A DNA stretch of 16,199 nucleotides from FEN-1073 sp963780865 (GCA_963780865.1 CAWADT010000008.1:1-16199), one strand, 5' to 3'. Positions 7,258-14,428 are shown, counted from the first letter of the stretch. Made by a program: numbers and translations. Notes: generated by a model from the sequence alone, not told the origin.

Positions 7258-9021
7258 ATGGAATTAACCGTCGAAGAGCAATCGATGCTGGCGGGAGATT
7301 CCGGCCACGCCGCGCAAACCGCGATGCGGATCCTCGCCGGGTTGGGCAGGATCTACGGCGCCGCGCGCATGATCCCGGTCCACTCGGCGCAGATCGCGGG
7401 CGTGAGCTATGACAATCTCGGCGAAGCCGGCCTGGAGTGGCTTTCCGAGATGGCCGACGGCGGCGGCCGGACGCGCATCCCCACCACCCTCAACCCGGCG
7501 GGGATGGATTTGGAAAACTGGCGCACGCTTGGAATTCCGGAAGGTTTTGCGGCGAGCCAGATCCAAGTGATCGACGCCTTCACCCGGATGGGCGCCGCGC
7601 CCACTTGCACCTGCACGCCGTATCTGGCGGGGAACGCGCCGTCGCTCGGCGAATCGATCGCCTGGGCGGAGAGCAGCGCCGTATGCTACGCCAATTCCGT
7701 GCTCGGCGCGCGCACCAACCGCGAGGGCGGCCCGAGCGCGCTCGCCTCCGCGCTCACCGGCCGCACGGCCGAATACGGAATGCACCTGGCGGAAAACCGC
7801 CGCCCTGGCGTGGCGGTTGAAATCCGGGCGTTGCTCACGGGCACGGCCGATTTCGGGGCGCTGGGGAAGGCTATCGGCGAGCGGGTGGAAGCGCTTGGCG
7901 GCAAACCGATCCCGTGGATCGCCGGCGTGGAATCTGCCTCGATCGAAGAGCTTAAATCATTTTGCGCCAGCCTCGCAACGTATGGCGGGTTGGCGATGTT
8001 TCATATGCAGGGGATCACGCCGGAAGCGGCCGATTATCCGACGCCTTCGCATCGGATTTCCATAACGGAGGAGAATCTTCAAACGGCGAGGGCTTCGCTG
8101 ACCGACGCCAACGGCGATGCGGACTTCGTTTCGCTCGGATGCCCGCATTTAACGCTGGGAGAGGTCGCGCGCATCGCTGAACTCCTGCGCGGGAAACACG
8201 TGACGAAGGAGTTCTGGATCACCACATCACGGGCGGTGAAGCTCGCCTCCGATCGGCAAGGCTTGACCAAGATCATCGAAACCAGCGGCGCTAAGTTCGC
8301 GGTGGATACTTGTTGCGTTGTGGCGCCCATACGCGGCCGGTTTCACCTGCTCGCAACCGACAGCGCCAAAGCCTGCTATTACGCCCGCGCCAAGAATCAA
8401 TTCCATACCCAGCTGATGGATTTCGATCTGGCAGTGGAGTCGTCCCTCACAAAGCGGACCGAAGGAAATTCCCAACGCACAAATGTCACTCCCCCCGCCC
8501 CGGCTGGACCACCGGTCGGGCCGGGAAGACCTGATAGGGGCGAGGAGTCGCGTTCTTCTCAGAAAAAAAATGCAATGAATGATTCTCAGGATCGCGACTT
8601 GCGAAAATCTCCTCCCAGCATCGGTCCTGAAATATTCTTGGGCCGGCCGATCGCGCCGGGAATCGCCGAAGCGGATGCGCTGGTCAGCGCGGAGAATATT
8701 TCTTTCTTCGGCGGAGTGGAGCCTGAAAGCGGAACGATGGCCGAGAGCGGCCATGAGCTTGAAGGGCAGAATATAAGCGGAAAAATTCTCGTCTTCCCCG
8801 CCGGCAAGGGATCGACAGTGGGATCTTACACACTTTACCGGCTGGCGAAAGCCGGGAAAGCGCCGGCCGCGATCCTCAACGCGGAATGCGAGCCGATCGT
8901 GGCGGTGGGCTGCATCCTGGCCGGAATTCCCTGCGTCGACCATGTGCCGGTCGACCGGATTGCCACCGGCGATCGGGTGCGCGTTGATGGCACCAGCGGA
9001 CGCGTGGAAATTCAGCGGTAG
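7258..9021 (+). CDS. acnX: Aconitase X, large and small subunits in one frame (candidate mevalonate 5-phosphate dehydratase)
   Basis: This 587-residue protein has the AcnX large domain at about 1-395, a Pro/Ser/Arg-rich linker at about 396-455 and the small swivel domain at about 456-587. Large-domain features are TCTCTPYLAGNAPSLGES (116-133), which holds C117 and C119, then C143, NREGGPSALASALTGR and SLGCPHLTLGE with C295. AVDTCCVVAPI (348-358) follows. Several of these cysteines are candidates for the iron-sulfur cluster. The small domain has LGRPIAPGIAEADAL and the swivel signature GKGSTVGSY (517-525). AcnX enzymes act as cis-3-hydroxyproline dehydratases or, in archaea, as phosphomevalonate dehydratase. 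Linkage to ubiX and ubiD favours the latter. In archaea the two subunits are usually separate genes. An in-frame ATG at 8575 and an A8 tract at 8563-8570 mark the junction. Confidence 0.9.
   Translation: MELTVEEQSMLAGDSGHAAQTAMRILAGLGRIYGAARMIPVHSAQIAGVSYDNLGEAGLEWLSEMADGGGRTRIPTTLNPAGMDLENWRTLGIPEGFAASQIQVIDAFTRMGAAPTCTCTPYLAGNAPSLGESIAWAESSAVCYANSVLGARTNREGGPSALASALTGRTAEYGMHLAENRRPGVAVEIRALLTGTADFGALGKAIGERVEALGGKPIPWIAGVESASIEELKSFCASLATYGGLAMFHMQGITPEAADYPTPSHRISITEENLQTARASLTDANGDADFVSLGCPHLTLGEVARIAELLRGKHVTKEFWITTSRAVKLASDRQGLTKIIETSGAKFAVDTCCVVAPIRGRFHLLATDSAKACYYARAKNQFHTQLMDFDLAVESSLTKRTEGNSQRTNVTPPAPAGPPVGPGRPDRGEESRSSQKKNAMNDSQDRDLRKSPPSIGPEIFLGRPIAPGIAEADALVSAENISFFGGVEPESGTMAESGHELEGQNISGKILVFPAGKGSTVGSYTLYRLAKAGKAPAAILNAECEPIVAVGCILAGIPCVDHVPVDRIATGDRVRVDGTSGRVEIQR
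8563..8577 (+). promoter_or_regulatory. A8 slippery tract followed by an ATG at the AcnX domain junction
   Basis: Eight consecutive A residues (8563-8570) occur in the linker between the two AcnX domains. In the written frame translation reads through. Loss of one A gives a TGA at 8576-8578 that overlaps the in-frame ATG at 8575, an ATGA-type stop/start. Gain of one A gives a TGA at 8580-8582. Transcript slippage could therefore yield separate large and small subunits besides the fusion. A sequencing error in the homopolymer is the competing explanation. Confidence 0.4.
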
Positions 9022-9035
9022 AAACGAAAATATCT

Positions 9036-9070
9036 GATCGGCTGGAACACAGTGAAACCTTCCAGCGATC
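9036..9070 (+). other. Hairpin between acnX and the membrane transporter gene
   Basis: GATCGGCTGGAA (9036-9047) pairs with TTCCAGCGATC (9060-9070) with one bulged base and a 12-base loop. No T-run follows, so it is not a canonical terminator. It may limit read-through or stabilise the upstream message. Confidence 0.4.
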
Positions 9071-9089
9071 GGCGAATTCAGGAGTAATC

Positions 9090-10061
9090 ATGGAATCGGA
9101 AAATCCCATCCGGGCTGTAAGTTCACCTTCGCGCGGGGCGCGGTTGTGGCGGCTGTACGGCCGGACACTTCTGCTGCTCCTTGCGATGACCGCCGGCGCG
9201 CTTTTTCCTGCGGCGAAGGCGGCCTCCGGATGGATCCCCTATGTGCTGATGGGGATGCTGTTCTTTGCCTTTACGGATATTTCCATCCGGCAAGAGTCCT
9301 TCCACTGGAGTCTGCTTGGAATTTTCCTGGCGAACGCCCTGCTGCCGTTTGCGGTCTTTTTCCTGCTGCGGGCGTTTGATCCGGATCTCGCGCTGGTCGG
9401 TTATCTCACCGCGGTCACTCCGACTGCCACCGCGGCGCCGGTGATCGTCGGTTTCCTCCGCGGGAAGGTGGACTATGTGGTAACCGCGGTGCTCCTGACC
9501 AACGTCGGGATCGCGCTTCTACTGCCTTTCACCTTGCCCCTGGTTGCGGGTTCCTCGGTCCACATCGCCACCATGGACCTCCTCCCATCGGTGTTGGAGG
9601 TAATGTTTATCCCGCTCGGGCTGGCATTGCTCGTCCGTTTATTGCCGGCCTCCGCGCGAAACCTTATCCGCCGGGGAAAACCGTTGGCTTTTCCGTTGTG
9701 GCTGCTGGTGCTCATTTTAGTGACTTCGGAGGCGTCGGCTTTTCTACGAAGCAACCGGTCCTATTCCGGCTGGCTGCTGCTGAGCATCGCGCTCGTCTCG
9801 CTCGCAATTTGCGCGGTGAATTTTGCGTTGGGCGGATGGATCGGCGGACGCGCCTTTCCCCGCGAAGGCAGCCAGTCGCTCGGGCAGAAGAACAACTCGT
9901 TTACGATCTGGGTGGCTCTGGCGTATCTCACCCCACTCACGGCCTTGGGACCGACCTGCTACGTGATCTACCACAATCTCTATAACGGGTATCAACTGTA
10001 TGCGCAGGAACGGAGAGAGGAACGAGAGGCACGCGGGGAGAAAAAGTGGGGTGAGAAATAG
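9090..10061 (+). CDS. Bile acid:sodium symporter (BASS/SBF)-type membrane protein
   Basis: This 323-residue polytopic membrane protein has about eight to ten hydrophobic segments, starting near residues 24-41 and 49-63. The central stretch TAVTPTATAAPVIVGFLRG (107-125), followed by YVVTAVLLTNVGIALLLPF, resembles the crossover helix region of the BASS/SBF superfamily, which includes arsenite and organic-anion carriers. A basic N-terminus and a strongly charged C-terminal tail (QERREEREARGEKKWGEK) lie outside the membrane core. The start is supported by AGGAG five bases upstream. It follows acnX by 68 bp and may be co-transcribed, but a hairpin lies in the gap, so membership in the pathway is uncertain. 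The substrate is not predictable. Confidence 0.75.
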   Translation: MESENPIRAVSSPSRGARLWRLYGRTLLLLLAMTAGALFPAAKAASGWIPYVLMGMLFFAFTDISIRQESFHWSLLGIFLANALLPFAVFFLLRAFDPDLALVGYLTAVTPTATAAPVIVGFLRGKVDYVVTAVLLTNVGIALLLPFTLPLVAGSSVHIATMDLLPSVLEVMFIPLGLALLVRLLPASARNLIRRGKPLAFPLWLLVLILVTSEASAFLRSNRSYSGWLLLSIALVSLAICAVNFALGGWIGGRAFPREGSQSLGQKNNSFTIWVALAYLTPLTALGPTCYVIYHNLYNGYQLYAQERREEREARGEKKWGEK

Positions 10062-10106
10062 AGTTCCCCATTTCCAGTCAGGGAGCGTTCTTCCACCAGT
10101 GCATTT

Positions 10107-10799
10107 TTATAGCTTCCGATCCTTCTCCCACTTTTCCGGATTTTCCTGAATGTATCGACGTATTCGCTCAAGGTCATCATGATCGCGGACAATATGATCA
10201 TAAAACCGTGCTTGCCACGCAAAATCGCAATACCCCGCCCCACGAATGCGTTTTGTGGATTTTGATTTAAATTGCCCGATTATCGATCCCAATGAATCGG
10301 ATTTCCACGCCACATATGCGGCGGCGTTTGGTGTAGAGACGCCCCGCCGGGGCGTCTCTACGGTTTCCCGCCGGGGCGTCTCTATGGTTTCCCGCCGGGG
10401 CGTCTCTACGGTTTCCCGCCGAGGCGTCTCTACGGTTTCCCGGCGGGGCATCTCTACGGTTTCCCGCCGGGGCGTTTCCGGAATTATCGGATCGGGATGG
10501 ATAATCCTGATGATTCCATGTACGTGGTCGGGCATAATTACCCATGCGTCCAATTTCACCTTTTTCCGAATCTGCGCGGTTTTTTCCCATTCCTCGGCGA
10601 TTATTTCTCCTATTGGCGATAGAAGAACATCGTCATCCATGATCTTTGCAAGCGAGGGGAGACGATTCTTGACGCAAATTGTGACAAAATAATATCCTTC
10701 GGATGTGTAATCCCAATCGCGCATGCGCGCCGAAGGGATTCGATAGCGATTTTTAAAATAGATTTCCTTCAGATTTTCGAGCTGCTGTTGTTGAGACAT
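10107..10799 (-). CDS. rayT: REP-associated tyrosine transposase (RAYT, Y1/HUH) with an in-frame repeat insertion
   Basis: This 230-residue single-strand DNA endonuclease belongs to the Y1 transposase superfamily. The fold starts with the typical GYYFVTICVKNR strand. The HUH metal motif is H92-V-H94 in MPDHVHGII, and the nucleophile tyrosine is expected at about Y200 in WQARFYDHIVRD, followed by the DLERIRRYIQENPEKW helix. Between them lies a 50-residue run of PRRET(V/I)E(T/M) units (about 107-156), encoded by 24-bp repeats. This makes the protein longer than a usual RAYT of roughly 170-190 residues. The start ATG at 10797-10799 has GGGGGAG five bases upstream; an in-frame ATG at 10826 is less likely. 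No terminal inverted repeats of an insertion sequence were seen, as expected for domesticated RAYTs. Whether it is active is unknown. Confidence 0.92.
   Translation of the reverse strand: MSQQQQLENLKEIYFKNRYRIPSARMRDWDYTSEGYYFVTICVKNRLPSLAKIMDDDVLLSPIGEIIAEEWEKTAQIRKKVKLDAWVIMPDHVHGIIRIIHPDPIIPETPRRETVEMPRRETVETPRRETVETPRRETIETPRRETVETPRRGVSTPNAAAYVAWKSDSLGSIIGQFKSKSTKRIRGAGYCDFAWQARFYDHIVRDHDDLERIRRYIQENPEKWEKDRKL
10333..10361. repeat. Perfect 29-bp palindrome of REP type inside the transposase gene
   Basis: GTAGAGACGCCCCG (10333-10346) and its exact reverse complement (10348-10361) flank a single central base. This perfect hairpin has the size and GC-rich stem of REP elements that RAYT proteins recognise. 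Its right arm is the start of the 24-bp tandem array. Confidence 0.85.
10346..10480 (+). repeat. 24-bp tandem array, five full units plus a partial, in frame in the transposase
   Basis: Units start at 10346, 10370, 10394, 10418, 10442 and 10466 (partial). Each reads close to GCCGGGGCGTCTCTACGGTT followed by TCCC. Unit 2 has C to T, unit 4 G to A, and unit 5 two changes. Being 24 bp long, the units keep the reading frame and encode eight residues each. There are no unique spacers, so it is not a CRISPR array. Confidence 0.95.
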
Positions 10800-10935
10800 T
10801 CCATCTCCCCCTTTCCTTGCCACCAACCGCGTTTGCCGGTAAAAACCGATTACTTGGGAATTCAGCCGATGGACCTTTTTACACTTTTATATACTTCGAT
10901 CGATTGATAAATCCATTCGGTCTTGATCAGGGCAA

Positions 10936-13515
10936 TTAAGCCCGCACCGCGCGTTCTGGTTCTCCCCGAATCGTTTCCTCTGCTTCTTCCTCCGGTGAAA
11001 AAATAAATCCGGAAACCGGAAAACCTTTCTCCAGCAACCGGCCCTGCCACCATTCCGATTGCGGCGGCATCCCCGGCAGTTCGTCCTGCCCCACGCCCTC
11101 GAGCCGCGCCACGATCTTCGCGCGGTCCAAGCCGGCCGGCGCAGCCAGGCTTTCGAGCATGCGCAGGAAAAGCTCGCGGTAGCGGGCCGTATCCACACAA
11201 TCGGTCTCGCGCCAGGCGTCGTACGGGCGCGCCCCGCCCCCCAGCGTGAGCACGTACTCCACCGCTTCGCCCGGCGCGAGGTGCACCCCGCGCGCGGCGA
11301 GTTCCCGCGCCGCGAGCGCCACCGGCAAGTTCGTGCGGTACTCCTCCGGCGGATGCGAGAGCCGGTGCAGGATGGCGAGCATCCGCGGCGGCACCGCGCC
11401 GCGCCGTAGTTCCTCGAGCCTGGCGCGCGCCAGCGCGAAAACTTCCCCTTCCAGGAGCGCGCGGTACCCGGCCGCGTCCTGCGCGCGGGCGAGGATTTCC
11501 AGCATCTCCGCCTGCGCGTCGCGGATCCAGCGGATCGTGTCGTGCCGCCGGGCCTCGATCCCGCGCATCTTGATCTTGCCGTCCTCGAACGCGCCGAAGT
11601 AGCGGTTGGCCACCGGGCAGGCGGCGTACTGGCGCGAGGGCGGGAACGCCAGCCAGCGGTAGACCCCCTCGATGTCGATCCGGATCCCGGTCTCGCGCCC
11701 GATCTCGTCCACCAGCGCCTGGTGATCCTCGTCGGTGGAGCCGGCCTTGTGGATCCACAGCGCGTCGGTGAGCGCGTGCAGGAACCGGTAGCCGCGCGCC
11801 TCGGCGATCTCCTTGGCGCGCAGGAGCGTATCCCGCCCGCAGGCGGTGGTGGATTCGTGCGCCTCGATCCGCCCAAATCTCGCGTTCTTGTAGCCGAGGT
11901 ACCCGAAGCACGTCACCAGCAGCCACTTGAGCGCCACCTGGCGGCGGCGCAGCACCTCGCGCTCGGGTCCTTCGGGCAGCGCGCGCGACGCCTTCTTGAG
12001 CGCGAGCCGCTTGGTCAGGAGCGGCTCGAGCGTGAGCGGGACGATCCCTTTGCGGCACTGGCACACCGGATAGCCGATCTCCGGAACGATCGCCGGCCCG
12101 CTCCCCTCATCCCCCATCCCCTTCTCCCAGCATACCCCCGCTTCGCGAGGGCAGGCGCTGGGAGAAGGGGAGCGAGAGGATGAGGGCGTGCTGGACAGGT
12201 CCCCCGTTCCGGAAGACAAGGAGCCCGGAACGGAGGATAAATCCCCCACCCCGTTCGGCGTGGAGGACAGGCATTTCGGGCACGTCCGCCCCACCGTCTC
12301 GGCCGAGAGGTTGTACTTCACCATCAGGCTCGGGTACATCGAGGCGAAGTCCAGCTCGAGCACATGCTCGTAGAGGCCCGGCTCGGGCTGGAAGGTAAGC
12401 CCGCCTTTATCGGCCCGCACGAGCTCGAGCGCGGTTTTGAAATCCTCCGGCTGGCGTTTGCGGAAGGGGATCAGCCATTTTCGCCGGTAGGCTTCGGCCA
12501 CCTGCATCGAACTGATCCCCGTTCCGGAGGAGGTGCGCGCCACCTGCTGCAGCGGCTGAAGGGTGGTGCGCGCGAGCTCGACCAGCCCGTCGAGCCCGTA
12601 TTCGTCGGCCAGGAACGCGGTCTGCCGGTCGATGTGCAACCGGCCGAAGAGCCAGACCGAGGAGGCGCGGTGCACGATGCGCCCGTAGGAGAAATAGGAG
12701 CGCTCGTCCTTGCGCAGCGGCGCGCGGCGCGGGTCGCGGTTCAGCGGCAGTTCGATGCGCTGCTCATCCGCGAGGCGCAGGAGTTCAGGCAGCAGAAACA
12801 AATCGCCCCAGGCGGTGAGCAGGACGTCGGGATCGGCCGCGAGGAGCGCCTCGCGCACGGCGGCGAGGAGCTCGCGCGGGGAATCCCACTCCAGGCTGCG
12901 GTTGCCCGCCGGCGAGCCGATCTCGAGCGGCGCGCGGTATCCGCGCGCCGGATCGCGCAGTTCGCCCGCGAGGCGCAGGGTGAGCACGCAAAAAGGCGGC
13001 GGGGCGGCGTCGAGGTCCCAGCGGGTCTGGTCCGTCTCCACGCCCAGCACCCGCTCCCCGTCGAGGGTGAAGCGGCAGTCCGCAAGCGGAAACACGCCGC
13101 GCTCGATTCCGTAGACGATCGCCGGGTCGAGGTCGGCGTTATAGAAGGAAAGGCCCGTCCCGTCCGCCGCGCCGGGCGGCCAGCCCCCCGTTGCGGGGGG
13201 CAGGCGCTTGAGCGCCTCGCGCACCGCGGCGCGGTATGCGAGCGGATCCGGCGCGGTGACAGCGAGCAGGTCGATTTCCTTTCCGAGGTGGATCTCGAAG
13301 CGGCGCTCCCTGGCCAGGCGGAGTCCCTTTTTCCACGCGGACAGTTCCTTCCACGCGGCGCGCAGGTCCGGCGCCGCCCCGGCCAGGAAGAAGGTCATCG
13401 GGAAGCGGTCGACCGCGCGCAGCGCGCGGCCATCCTCGGCCTTCAGCCACAGGACCATGCCCTCGTTGCCGGGGTAGAGGTCAAGGATCCAGGCGCGGAG
13501 GGAGGTTGCGGTCAT
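10936..13515 (-). CDS. B-family DNA polymerase (PolB2-like) with degenerate exonuclease domain
   Basis: This DNA polymerase has 859 residues. Motif A is intact: DFASMYPS at 389-396, with D389 a metal ligand. Motif B is ALKWLLVTCFGYLGY (528-542), lacking the usual Asn. Motif C is ALTDAL (581-586) instead of a DTD core. The second aspartate, D584, which binds metal in family B, is kept. The thumb motif NRYFGAFEDGKIKMRGIEAR follows. In the exonuclease region (about 175-250), the acidic residues of Exo I and Exo II are absent (FCVLTLRLAGE, TAWGDLFLLPELL). Proofreading is therefore unlikely, which fits a translesion role. Two Cys pairs (C412/C415 and C485/C487) could bind zinc and flank a low-complexity insert with palindromic DNA. 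The start ATG overlaps the end of the upstream gene by 35 bp. The same frame stays open upstream to 13794, but that part is a shadow. Confidence 0.88.
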   Translation of the reverse strand: MTATSLRAWILDLYPGNEGMVLWLKAEDGRALRAVDRFPMTFFLAGAAPDLRAAWKELSAWKKGLRLARERRFEIHLGKEIDLLAVTAPDPLAYRAAVREALKRLPPATGGWPPGAADGTGLSFYNADLDPAIVYGIERGVFPLADCRFTLDGERVLGVETDQTRWDLDAAPPPFCVLTLRLAGELRDPARGYRAPLEIGSPAGNRSLEWDSPRELLAAVREALLAADPDVLLTAWGDLFLLPELLRLADEQRIELPLNRDPRRAPLRKDERSYFSYGRIVHRASSVWLFGRLHIDRQTAFLADEYGLDGLVELARTTLQPLQQVARTSSGTGISSMQVAEAYRRKWLIPFRKRQPEDFKTALELVRADKGGLTFQPEPGLYEHVLELDFASMYPSLMVKYNLSAETVGRTCPKCLSSTPNGVGDLSSVPGSLSSGTGDLSSTPSSSRSPSPSACPREAGVCWEKGMGDEGSGPAIVPEIGYPVCQCRKGIVPLTLEPLLTKRLALKKASRALPEGPEREVLRRRQVALKWLLVTCFGYLGYKNARFGRIEAHESTTACGRDTLLRAKEIAEARGYRFLHALTDALWIHKAGSTDEDHQALVDEIGRETGIRIDIEGVYRWLAFPPSRQYAACPVANRYFGAFEDGKIKMRGIEARRHDTIRWIRDAQAEMLEILARAQDAAGYRALLEGEVFALARARLEELRRGAVPPRMLAILHRLSHPPEEYRTNLPVALAARELAARGVHLAPGEAVEYVLTLGGGARPYDAWRETDCVDTARYRELFLRMLESLAAPAGLDRAKIVARLEGVGQDELPGMPPQSEWWQGRLLEKGFPVSGFIFSPEEEAEETIRGEPERAVRA
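12105..12185. repeat. Imperfect 81-bp palindromic repeat inserted in frame in the polymerase gene
   Basis: Perfect 14-bp arms CCCCTTCTCCCAGC (12118-12131) and their complement (12157-12170) are flanked by a second pair, CCTCATC and GATGAGG, at the outer ends. The loop contains a smaller GC-rich hairpin. It encodes residues about 444-470 of the polymerase, between the two Cys pairs. The element resembles dispersed palindromes common in environmental genomes. Confidence 0.75.
12204..12233. repeat. Second inverted repeat in the polymerase insert
   Basis: CCGTTCCGG (12204-12212) and its exact complement (12225-12233) enclose 12 bases. It lies next to the 81-bp palindrome and codes for the Ser/Gly/Asp-rich LSSVPGSLSSGTGDLSS region, itself a loose internal repeat. 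Confidence 0.6.
13181..13209. repeat. GC-rich hairpin near the start of the polymerase gene
   Basis: CCCCCCG and its complement form a hairpin, followed by CAGGCGCTT. The same order (CAGC, C-run, short loop, G-run, CAGGCGCT) appears at 12128-12159 in the loop of the 81-bp palindrome, so both are likely copies of one small element. It encodes a Pro/Gly-rich loop around residues 102-112. Confidence 0.5.
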
Positions 13516-13765
13516 GTTCGAGCGCGTCCACGCGCGCCGCGAGATTCGCCACGGCCGAGGCGGTGCCGATGAGCATTCCGAGCAGGATGATCTGCATCGG
13601 CAGCGGATCGGCGGCCATCGAGGCGGCGGCCAGGCGCCGGCGCGCCAGGGCAAACAGATCGTCGAAAATTTTCTGATCGGCGCGCGCCAGGGCGCGGCGG
13701 TAGCGGCCGAGGCGTTCCTCGGCCTGGGCCAATTGTTGCGTGATGGAAACCAGAGTGCGTCCCAT
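13481..13765 (-). CDS. Small protein (94 aa) between the RecA-like and polymerase genes
   Basis: This protein has a predicted helical, charged N-terminal half (about 8-45, AQAEERLGRYRRALARADQK, possibly a coiled coil). A hydrophobic stretch follows at about 56-76 (PMQIILLGMLIGTASAVANL), which could be a membrane segment or a buried helix. The last residues are charged and proline-rich. The start is very well supported: GGAGGTGA precedes the ATG by a few bases and lies in the last codons of the RecA-like gene, three bases from its stop. The polymerase start codon lies inside its 3' end, so the genes are translationally coupled. The family is not recognised; its position suggests a polymerase accessory subunit. 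Confidence 0.75.
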   Translation of the reverse strand: MGRTLVSITQQLAQAEERLGRYRRALARADQKIFDDLFALARRRLAAASMAADPLPMQIILLGMLIGTASAVANLAARVDALEHDRNLPPRLDP

Positions 13766-13768
13766 GAT

Positions 13769-14428
13769 TCACCTCCGGAGGGGCGGATGGCCATCCGCCC
13801 TTACATCGGCAAGGTTCTTCTCCGGATAAAGCGAGGGGAGAAGCGGAAGCGAGGCCGGGGAAGCGGAGGGCGGTTCCAATTCCGGCCCCACGCGCCGATC
13901 GGCCCGGCGCAGAATCTCGGAATAGAAATGCGCCCGGTCCGCCACGCGTTCCGAGCGCGGCGGGTGCAGCGTGATCGCCACCGGCGCGCTGCGGCTGCGG
14001 CGGCGCAGCACCGGCCAGAGCGCGCCGAGCAGCCGGCGCGCTTCCGCCAGTGGAACGTTCTCGTCGTAGAACGTGTCCAGCAGATGCAGGACAACCAGCG
14101 GCGTGGCTTCCCCCGCCCCGGCCTCTGAGCCGGGGTCTGGGCCGGGGTCCGGCAGCGAGAGAATGCGCTCGGCCATCTGGTGACAGGTGAACGCGCGCGA
14201 AACATGAATGCGCGCGAGGATGGCCTCGGGCGGCTTCCCGCCGCTGGCGATATATTCCGCCACCCACAGCGCGTCAAAGCGGTTGCCGCCGTCCACCACC
14301 CACACCGGCCGCTGCAGCGCGATCTGCGCGGTCAGCGCGAGCGCCAGCGGCACGGCGTCCGGCCCGTAGAGCGCCGCCAGCCCGGCCGGCGGCGCCGGAG
14401 CATTCTCCAATGCACGTTCTTCTTCCAT
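13769..14428 (-). CDS. RecA/RadA-like protein lacking Walker A (ImuA-like position)
   Basis: This 219-residue protein shows RecA-fold features of the Rad51/RadA type. VVDGGNRFDALWVAEYIASG (43-62) corresponds to the strand and helix after the P-loop in RadA. ILARIHVSRAFTCHQMAERI resembles the RadA segment IYVARAYNTDHQ. LVVLHLLDTFYDE followed by RLLGALWPVLRRRS corresponds to the Walker B strand and the next helix. Where GxxxxGKT should be, the protein reads LYGPDAVPLALALTAQIALQ, so ATP binding is doubtful. The last ten codons lie on a perfect 20-bp palindrome. The start was chosen at 14428 because it follows the promoter by six bases; an in-frame upstream ATG at 14602 would place the SOS-type operator inside the gene. 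It is the first gene of the polymerase operon. Confidence 0.75.
   Translation of the reverse strand: MEEERALENAPAPPAGLAALYGPDAVPLALALTAQIALQRPVWVVDGGNRFDALWVAEYIASGGKPPEAILARIHVSRAFTCHQMAERILSLPDPGPDPGSEAGAGEATPLVVLHLLDTFYDENVPLAEARRLLGALWPVLRRRSRSAPVAITLHPPRSERVADRAHFYSEILRRADRRVGPELEPPSASPASLPLLPSLYPEKNLADVRADGHPPLRR
13781..13800. repeat. Perfect 20-bp palindrome at the end of the RecA-like gene
   Basis: The bases 13781-13800 are their own reverse complement, centred on GGCC, with GGGCGGAT arms. They encode part of the C-terminus ADGHPPLRR. The adjoining CCTCCGGAGG (13772-13781) is itself palindromic and contains the ribosome binding site of the next gene, so local folding might affect its translation. 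Confidence 0.85.

Noticed and set aside
10346..10480. CRISPR array
   Set aside because: The 24-bp units are directly contiguous with no spacers and lie within a transposase reading frame.
10246..10692. A 148-residue plus-strand frame made of RRGVSTVS repeats
   Set aside because: It is the antisense reading of the 24-bp array in the transposase gene.
10862..12064. A 400-residue minus-strand frame overlapping the polymerase
   Set aside because: It is a second frame of the same strand with Arg/Ala/Gly-rich composition. The overlapping frame carries the polymerase motifs.
12364..13572. A 402-residue open frame on the plus strand
   Set aside because: It lies antisense to the polymerase and has an Arg/Glu/Gly-biased composition with no recognisable domain.
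13516..13794. Extension of the polymerase frame upstream of 13515
   Set aside because: The translation is Trp/Arg/Pro-rich and unlike a polymerase N-terminus. This DNA is better explained by the 94-aa gene and its strong ribosome binding site.
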